Below, piece by piece: positions 13,748-18,153 of a stretch of 18,153 nucleotides of DNA. How positions within the stretch are numbered: position 1 is the stretch's first letter; every line of letters begins with the position of its first letter. Both the position numbers and the translations under genes were made by a program. Source of the DNA: Pseudomonadota bacterium (lineage in GTDB: Bacteria > Pseudomonadota > Alphaproteobacteria > Caulobacterales > Caulobacteraceae). Below the pieces are notes generated by a model that saw only the letters and a program-made list of their open reading frames with translations, did no database searches and was not told where the DNA came from. Location: contig JAEYNH010000043.1 in NCBI GenBank assembly GCA_023412655.1, forward strand, positions 1 to 18,153, in the 5' to 3' direction.

Positions 13748-14338
13748 ATGAGCCGCACGGCCGAAGTCCGCCGCGACACCAAGGAAACCCAGATCCGGGT
13801 TTGGGTGGATCTGGACGGGACCGGTGCGTCCGAGGTCTCCACGGGCATCGGCTTCTTCGACCACATGCTGGACAGCTTCGCCCGCCACGGCGGCATCGAC
13901 GTGAAGGTCGAAACCAAGGGCGACCTGCACATCGACATGCACCACACGGTGGAGGACACCGGCATCGTCCTTGGCCAGGCCATCAAGCAGGCGCTCGACG
14001 GGTTCAAGGGCATCCGACGCTTCGGCCACGCCTACATCCCCATGGACGAGACCCTGGCCCGCTGCGCCATCGACCTGTCCAACCGGCCCTACCTGATCTG
14101 GAAGACCGAGTTCCGCACGCCCAAGGTGGGTGAGATGGACACCGAGCTGTTCAAGGAGTTCCACCACGCCTTCGCCATGAACCTCGGCGCCTGCGTGCAC
14201 CTGGAGACCCTGTACGGGACCAACTCGCACCACATCGCCGAGAGCGGCTTCAAGGCCTTAGCCCGAGCCTTGCGCCAGGCGGTCGAGCTCGACCCCAAGA
14301 CCCACGGCCACGCTCCCTCCACCAAGGGCGTCCTCTAG
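13748..14338 (+). CDS. hisB: Imidazoleglycerol-phosphate dehydratase
   Basis: A 196-residue monofunctional HisB, without the N-terminal histidinol-phosphatase domain of the E. coli fusion. It dehydrates imidazole-glycerol phosphate to imidazole-acetol phosphate. Metal-binding His-rich motifs are complete: FFDHML (36-41), DMHHTVED (63-70), KEFHHAFA (136-143) and SHHIAES (160-166), the last followed by FKALARALRQAVE. ATG 13748 is 2 nt after the kinase stop, with AAGG about 10 nt upstream inside that gene. The next gene, hisH, begins 10 nt after the TAG. Confidence 0.97.
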   Translation: MSRTAEVRRDTKETQIRVWVDLDGTGASEVSTGIGFFDHMLDSFARHGGIDVKVETKGDLHIDMHHTVEDTGIVLGQAIKQALDGFKGIRRFGHAYIPMDETLARCAIDLSNRPYLIWKTEFRTPKVGEMDTELFKEFHHAFAMNLGACVHLETLYGTNSHHIAESGFKALARALRQAVELDPKTHGHAPSTKGVL

Positions 14339-14348
14339 GATCATCACG

Positions 14349-14981
14349 ATGCAGAGGGTGGCCCTGATCGACTACGGGTCGGGCAACCTGCGCTCGGCCG
14401 AAAAGGCCCTCGTCCGCGCCGCGGACGGGACGGCCGACATCGTCGTGACCCACGATCCCGAGGTGATCGCCAGCGCCGATCGCCTGGTGCTTCCGGGCGT
14501 CGGCGCCTTCGCCGCATGCATGGGTGCGCTGCAGGCGCGAGAGGGCGTTGTCGAGGCCATGACCCTGGCGGTGCGCACCCGGGGCGCGCCGTTCCTCGGC
14601 ATCTGCGTCGGCATGCAGCTCATGGCCAGCCGCGGCCTCGAGTTTGGCGAGACCGCCGGCCTCGGCTGGATTCCGGGCGATGTGAAGCGCATCCAGCCCA
14701 CCGACCCGGCCGCCAAGGTGCCGCACATGGGCTGGAACGCGCTGCTGGACGTGGCGGACCATCCGCTGTTCCGGAGCCTCGAGGCGCGCCCGGTTTATTT
14801 CACCCATTCCTTCGCGTTCTTCGCGCAGGACCCCGCCGACGTGGCGGCCCATGTGGATCATGGCGGGCGGTTCCCGGCCGCCGTGGCCCACGACAACATG
14901 GCCGGCGTCCAGTTCCACCCCGAGAAGTCGCAGTCCGCCGGCCTCTCGCTCCTTGCCGACTTCCTGGAGTGGCGCCCTTGA
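14349..14981 (+). CDS. hisH: Imidazole glycerol phosphate synthase, glutaminase subunit
   Basis: A 210-residue class-I glutamine amidotransferase that supplies ammonia to HisF. The catalytic triad is visible: Cys86 in GICVGMQ, with His190 and Glu192 in VQFHPEKSQ. The oxyanion-strand segment LPGVGAF (48-54) and the YFTHSF interface block (150-155) are also typical of HisH. ATG 14349 has AGGA 8 nt upstream. Its last four bases are the TTGA that also contain the hisA start, so the two are likely translationally coupled. In many alphaproteobacteria hisH sits between hisB and hisA as here. Confidence 0.97.
   Translation: MQRVALIDYGSGNLRSAEKALVRAADGTADIVVTHDPEVIASADRLVLPGVGAFAACMGALQAREGVVEAMTLAVRTRGAPFLGICVGMQLMASRGLEFGETAGLGWIPGDVKRIQPTDPAAKVPHMGWNALLDVADHPLFRSLEARPVYFTHSFAFFAQDPADVAAHVDHGGRFPAAVAHDNMAGVQFHPEKSQSAGLSLLADFLEWRP
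14966..14969 (+). promoter_or_regulatory. Shine-Dalgarno site deciding the TTG start of hisA
   Basis: GGAG inside the end of hisH, 8 nt before TTG 14978. It supports the TTG, which also gives the conserved HisA N-terminus (ILYPAIDLKDG). Confidence 0.6.
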
Positions 14982-15700
14982 TCCTCTATCCCGCCATCGA
15001 CCTGAAGGACGGCCAGTGCGTGCGTGTCCTGCACGGCGACCTTTCCACGGCCACGGTGTTCAACACCGACCCCGGCGCCCAGGCCAGGCAGTGGGCGGAC
15101 GCCGGCTTCCACTGGGTGCATGTGGTCGACCTGAACGGGGCGGTGCAGGGCGAGGCGGTGAACGCCGCCGCCGTTGAGGCCATTCTGTCGGCGGTGTCGA
15201 TCCCGGTGCAGCTGGGCGGCGGCATCCGCACCCTCGCGGACGTCGAGCGCTGGATCGAGGCCGGCGTCAGCCGCGTCATCCTCGGCACTGTCGCGGTGAA
15301 GCAGCCGCAGATCGTGCTGGAGGCCGCCAAGCGCTTCCCCGAGCAGATCGCTGTCAGCGTCGACGTCCGCGGCGGCAAGGTCGCGGTCCAGGGCTGGACC
15401 GCCGACAGCGACCTCGACGCCATCACCGTGGCCAAGCGGTTCGAGGACGCCGGCGTGGGCGCCCTGATCATCACCGACATCGATAGGGACGGCACGGTCA
15501 TGGGCTTCAACGTTGAGGCCTTCGGGGCCATCGCCGATGCGGTGAACATCCCGGTCATCGCCGCCGGCGGCCTCGCCTCGGTGGAGGATCTGGTGAAGGT
15601 GAAGGCCCGGGCCGGCACGCCCATCGCCGGCGCGGTCCTGGGCCGGGCGCTCTACAACGGCGCCATCGACCCCGCCGAGGCCCTGAAGGCGGCCGCCTGA
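14978..15700 (+). CDS. hisA: ProFAR isomerase (phosphoribosylformimino-AICAR-P isomerase)
   Basis: A 240-residue (beta/alpha)8-barrel that opens the aminoaldose ProFAR to the ketose PRFAR, the substrate of HisF/HisH. Catalytic Asp8 is in PAIDLKDG and Asp129 in SVDVRGG. The phosphate-binding motifs are QLGGGIR (78-84) and AAGGLAS in the C-terminal half, and TDIDRDGT (166-173) is the HisA/HisF-conserved loop. The start is TTG 14978, overlapping the hisH stop by 4 nt; no ATG or GTG lies where the family N-terminus begins. Its TGA shares one base with the hisF ATG (TGATG). Confidence 0.97.
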   Translation: MILYPAIDLKDGQCVRVLHGDLSTATVFNTDPGAQARQWADAGFHWVHVVDLNGAVQGEAVNAAAVEAILSAVSIPVQLGGGIRTLADVERWIEAGVSRVILGTVAVKQPQIVLEAAKRFPEQIAVSVDVRGGKVAVQGWTADSDLDAITVAKRFEDAGVGALIITDIDRDGTVMGFNVEAFGAIADAVNIPVIAAGGLASVEDLVKVKARAGTPIAGAVLGRALYNGAIDPAEALKAAA

Positions 15701-16467
15701 TGCTGAACGTGCGCGTCATCCCCTGCCTGGACGTGAAGGACGGGCGCGTGGTGAAGGGCGTGCAGTTCGTGAGCCTGCGCGACGCCGGCGATCCCGTGGA
15801 GCAGGCCCGGGCCTACGACGCCGCCGGCGCCGACGAGCTGATGTTCCTCGACATCACCGCCAGCCACGAGAACCGCGGCACGATCTTCGACGTGGTGGCC
15901 CGCACGGCTGAGGTCTGTTTCATGCCCCTGTCCGTGGGCGGCGGCATCCGTCAGGTGGAGGACGCCCGGCGCCTGTTGCTGGCCGGGGCCGACAAGATCA
16001 GCATCAACACCGCCGCGGTGAAGGACCGCACGCTCATCTCCGGCTGCGCCGACGCCTTCGGCAGCCAGGCCACCGTGGTGGCCATCGACGCCAAGCGCGT
16101 GGACGACCGCTGGCGCGTGTTCATCTACGGCGGTCGCGAGGACACCGGCCTCGATGTGGTCGACTACGCGGCCGATGTCGTGAAACACGGGGCCGGCGAG
16201 ATCCTGCTCACGTCCATGGACCGCGACGGCGCCAAGACCGGCTACGACCTCGACCTGCTGCGCGAGGTGACCCAGGCGGTCGGCGTGCCGGTGATCGCCT
16301 CGGGCGGAGCCGGCGACGCCCAGCACATGGTGGACGCGGTCCGCGCGGGGGCCGACGCCGTGCTGGCGGCCTCCATCTTCCACTTCGGGGAGGTTTCCAT
16401 CGGAGAGGTGAAGGCCGCCATGGCCGCCGAAGGCCTGCCCGTTCGCATCACCGAGGAGGCTGTCTGA
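15700..16467 (+). CDS. hisF: Imidazole glycerol phosphate synthase, cyclase subunit
   Basis: A 255-residue (beta/alpha)8-barrel that joins ammonia from HisH to PRFAR and cleaves it to imidazole-glycerol phosphate plus AICAR. Catalytic Asp11 is in PCLDVKDGRVVKGV and Asp130 in AIDAKR. Other family blocks are FLDITAS (49-55), SVGGGIR (78-84), the TSMDRDGAKTGYD loop and the ASGGAG phosphate site. Sequence similarity to HisA next door reflects the known ancient duplication. ATG 15700 overlaps the hisA stop by one base, and its own TGA overlaps the hisE ATG in the same way. Confidence 0.98.
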   Translation: MLNVRVIPCLDVKDGRVVKGVQFVSLRDAGDPVEQARAYDAAGADELMFLDITASHENRGTIFDVVARTAEVCFMPLSVGGGIRQVEDARRLLLAGADKISINTAAVKDRTLISGCADAFGSQATVVAIDAKRVDDRWRVFIYGGREDTGLDVVDYAADVVKHGAGEILLTSMDRDGAKTGYDLDLLREVTQAVGVPVIASGGAGDAQHMVDAVRAGADAVLAASIFHFGEVSIGEVKAAMAAEGLPVRITEEAV

Positions 16468-16796
16468 TGGCCCACCAGCGCTTCGCCGACGTCCTCGGAC
16501 GCCTGGCCGCCACCATCGAGAGCCGCAAGGGCGGCGACACCTCGGCCTCCTATACGGCCCAGCTGCTCTCCGACCTCGACCGCGCGGCCAAGAAGCTGGG
16601 CGAGGAAGCGGTGGAGACGGTGATCGCCGCCGCCCAGGGCGACCGCGATGCGCTGACCTCAGAGAGCGCCGACCTGATCTACCACTGGCTGGTGGTGCTG
16701 GCCGCCGCCGGGGTCGGCCTCGATGAAGTGGCCGAGCGCCTGGAGGCCCGGGAAGGCGTCTCGGGCCTGGCCGAGAAGGCCGCCCGCAAGGGCTAG
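16467..16796 (+). CDS. hisE: Phosphoribosyl-ATP pyrophosphohydrolase
   Basis: A 109-residue all-alpha pyrophosphatase that hydrolyses PR-ATP to PR-AMP, the second step of histidine synthesis. The Mg-binding helices are visible: KKLGEEAVETVIAA (about 42-55) and SESADLIYHWLVVLAA (about 65-80). It is the standalone form; no HisI cyclohydrolase domain is attached and hisI is not in the window. Its ATG overlaps the hisF TGA (TGATG). It is the last gene of the his run, and its TAG is part of a CTAG shared with the stop of the convergent Smr gene. Confidence 0.96.
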   Translation: MAHQRFADVLGRLAATIESRKGGDTSASYTAQLLSDLDRAAKKLGEEAVETVIAAAQGDRDALTSESADLIYHWLVVLAAAGVGLDEVAERLEAREGVSGLAEKAARKG

Positions 16797-17299
16797 CCCC
16801 GGGGCTTGCGCTTCAGCGCCACATAGAGCGCGCCGGCCCCGCCGTGCCGGCGGTGGGCTTCCGACACCCCGGCGACGATGTGGGTCAGATGCTTGGCCGC
16901 GAGCCACTCCGGCGCCGAGCGCCGCAGGACGCCGTCGCCCTGCACGCCCTTGCCGGTGATCACCAGCACCGCCCGGCAACCCTCATCGAACGAGCGGCCG
17001 AGGAAGGCCTCCAGGGCGGCGCGGGCCTTGTCCTGGGTCATGCCGTGCAGGTCGATGCGCGCGCCGATGGGATCGCGCTCCCGGGCGATGCGGGTCTTGC
17101 GGTTGGGCTCGATGTCGTCGACCCCGTCACGGGCCGAGGCCGCCGCCTTGGCCTTGATGGTCTTGGGGTCGATCCGCGCCGGGGCGTCCAGCGTCTGCGG
17201 CGCGGGCCGTTTCGGCGTCGCCTTGCCGGGCAGCGGGCGGACCGTCGCGGCCACCAGCGACCAGAGCTTCTGCTCCTCCGGCTTCAGCGGGCGTTTCAC
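16793..17299 (-). CDS. Smr-domain protein
   Basis: A 168-residue protein with a basic, flexible N-terminal half (about 1-75, rich in Lys, Pro and Ala) and a C-terminal Smr domain. The domain begins with RIDLHGMTQDKA (His85 in the DLHG motif) and continues with VLVITGKG (111-118) and HGGAGALYV (152-160). Smr domains occur in MutS2 and in small nucleases or RNA-binding proteins, and several cut nucleic acid; I cannot name the target here. The start is GTG 17299, with only a weak G-rich ribosome site, 10 nt after mltA, so it is probably coupled to mltA. Adjacency of mltA and an Smr gene is, as I recall, common in alphaproteobacteria. Confidence 0.88.
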   Translation of the reverse strand: MKRPLKPEEQKLWSLVAATVRPLPGKATPKRPAPQTLDAPARIDPKTIKAKAAASARDGVDDIEPNRKTRIARERDPIGARIDLHGMTQDKARAALEAFLGRSFDEGCRAVLVITGKGVQGDGVLRRSAPEWLAAKHLTHIVAGVSEAHRRHGGAGALYVALKRKPRG

Positions 17300-17309
17300 G
17301 GCCCGCCGA

Positions 17310-18153
17310 TCACGATCTCGGCACGAGACGGTACATGCGCAGCCTATGCCGCACCCGCCCGGCTTCGGCCCCGGCCGCCGCGCCTTCGCCCAGGTAGAGG
17401 TCGGCCCGCACCGGGCCCTTGATGGCGCCGCCGGTGTCCAGGGCGGTCACCAGCCGTCGGTAGGTGGGGAAGGCGCCGGCCAGCAGGGGCGCCTCGCCGT
17501 CGATCCAGAACACCTCGCCATAGGTGTTGAAGGCCGGATCCACGGCGATCGCCCGGCCAGTGGGCAGGGCCACGCCCGCCGCCCCCGCCGGCGGCTTGCC
17601 GTCGTCAGGGGCCAGGCGGAAGAAGGCGTAGCGCGGGTTGAGGCGCATGATCTCGTCGGCCCGGGGCCCGCGGTTGGCCGCCAACCAGGCGCGGATCGCC
17701 TCGCCCGAGGTGTTGTCCCGGGCCAGCAGGCCCCGGTCGCGCATGGGATTGGCGATGCCCACGAACGGCAGGCCATTGTTGGCGGCGTAGAGCGCCTTCA
17801 TCCGCCGGCCGTCCTCGAACACCAGCACGCCCGAGCCCTGGATCTGCAGGAAGAACAGCTCCTCGGGACGCATCCAGGCGATGGCGTCGTTGGGCGGCCG
17901 GGCCTCGATCTCGGCCCGGGAGGCGTAGGCCTGGCCATTCACCAGGTCGGCGGGCCTGGGCCGCACCGGCATGCTGAACTCGGCGTCCGGGCGGCGGCGA
18001 GCCGGATAGACCGGGGCGTAATAGGCGGTCAGCACGCCCTCGCCGGGCAGGGTCTCGGCCTGGAAAACGTCTTCGAAGAAGCCTTTCGCTTCGGAGGGCC
18101 CCAGCGACCCCCGCGCCCCGGCGCCGGCGCCCGCGGCCGCCCCCGCCCCGCGC
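17310..18153 (-). CDS. mltA: Membrane-bound lytic murein transglycosylase A, C-terminal part (5' end outside window)
   Basis: The frame is open to the window edge and ends at TGA 17310. About 280 residues are visible, preceded at the edge by a Gly/Ala-rich linker. GFFEDVFQAE and GVLTAYYAP start the MltA barrel domain. RPEELFFLQIQGSG is the conserved groove segment. The C-terminal 3D domain carries its three Asp residues in AIAVDP, TALDTGGAIKGPV and RADLYLGEG; the Asp of DTGGAIKG corresponds to the catalytic Asp of E. coli MltA. The enzyme cleaves the MurNAc-GlcNAc bond to give 1,6-anhydro ends, normally as an outer-membrane lipoprotein. The signal peptide and lipobox are beyond the window. 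A GTG at 18035 is internal and not the start, because the homologous frame continues upstream. Confidence 0.93.
   Translation of the reverse strand, partial: RGAGAAAGAGAGARGSLGPSEAKGFFEDVFQAETLPGEGVLTAYYAPVYPARRRPDAEFSMPVRPRPADLVNGQAYASRAEIEARPPNDAIAWMRPEELFFLQIQGSGVLVFEDGRRMKALYAANNGLPFVGIANPMRDRGLLARDNTSGEAIRAWLAANRGPRADEIMRLNPRYAFFRLAPDDGKPPAGAAGVALPTGRAIAVDPAFNTYGEVFWIDGEAPLLAGAFPTYRRLVTALDTGGAIKGPVRADLYLGEGAAAGAEAGRVRHRLRMYRLVPRS

Noticed and set aside
16790..16806. Overlapping palindromes GGGCTAGCCC and AGCCCCGGGGCT at the hisE/smr junction as a terminator
   Set aside because: They have no real loop and no T run, and they lie in the coding ends of both genes, where codon constraints in GC-rich DNA explain them.
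1..18153. CRISPR arrays, tRNA or rRNA genes, insertion sequences, prophage or toxin-antitoxin genes
   Set aside because: I looked on both strands and found no repeat-spacer pattern, tRNA cloverleaf, transposase or integrase motif.

Overview
The window is a gene-dense, very GC-rich stretch of an alphaproteobacterial chromosome. Protein content and gene order point to Caulobacteraceae, such as Phenylobacterium or a relative; this is an inference from family resemblance, not a search. Every stop codon I could place is TAG or TGA (12 each), with no TAA. GTG and TTG starts are common. I see no rRNA, tRNA, insertion sequence, phage gene or CRISPR array. This looks like core chromosome rather than an accessory island.

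Layout. (1) Positions 1-2613, plus strand: the end of an EmrA/HlyD periplasmic adaptor, an EmrB-type 14-TM drug exporter and a TetR-family regulator, tightly packed. (2) Positions 2610-6043, minus strand: read in the coding direction, a secreted SH3-domain protein, fabA, fabB, an unlisted 57-residue Cys-rich 'oxidoreductase-like' gene (3489-3662) and fabI. FabA and FabB make unsaturated fatty acids and FabI is the enoyl-ACP reductase. (3) Positions 6165-7903: a D-2-hydroxyacid dehydrogenase facing a MoeB/ThiF-type E1-like enzyme. (4) Positions 7958-11463, plus strand: hslV, an exported double NTF2-like protein, hslU and a Tat-type M48 lipoprotein metalloprotease. This is a stress and proteolysis operon with a candidate RpoH promoter in front. 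(5) Positions 11469-11945, minus strand: a DUF2244 membrane protein. (6) Positions 12021-16796, plus strand: nth, a PfkB adenosine-kinase-like sugar kinase and hisB-hisH-hisA-hisF-hisE, with 0-10 nt gaps or start/stop overlaps from the kinase onward. (7) Positions 16793-18153, minus strand: the C-terminal part of mltA followed by an Smr-domain gene.

How the genes work together. The fab cluster covers the anaerobic unsaturated fatty acid branch (FabA, FabB) plus the final reduction (FabI). HslV and HslU form one ATP-dependent protease. HisH and HisF form the glutamine amidotransferase/cyclase pair that releases AICAR, with HisA supplying its substrate, HisB acting after it and HisE acting earlier. 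hisG, hisD, hisC and hisI are not in the window.

I did not find an obviously new multi-gene system. The points most worth a second look are the small Cys-rich gene inside the fab cluster, three convergent gene pairs that each share one CTAG as both stop codons, a FabI altered at two classical triclosan-contact positions, and the exported NTF2-like gene lodged between hslV and hslU. The longest gaps without a gene are 121 nt (6044-6164), 75 nt (11946-12020) and 60 nt (12696-12755); no stretch over 300 nt lacks a gene.
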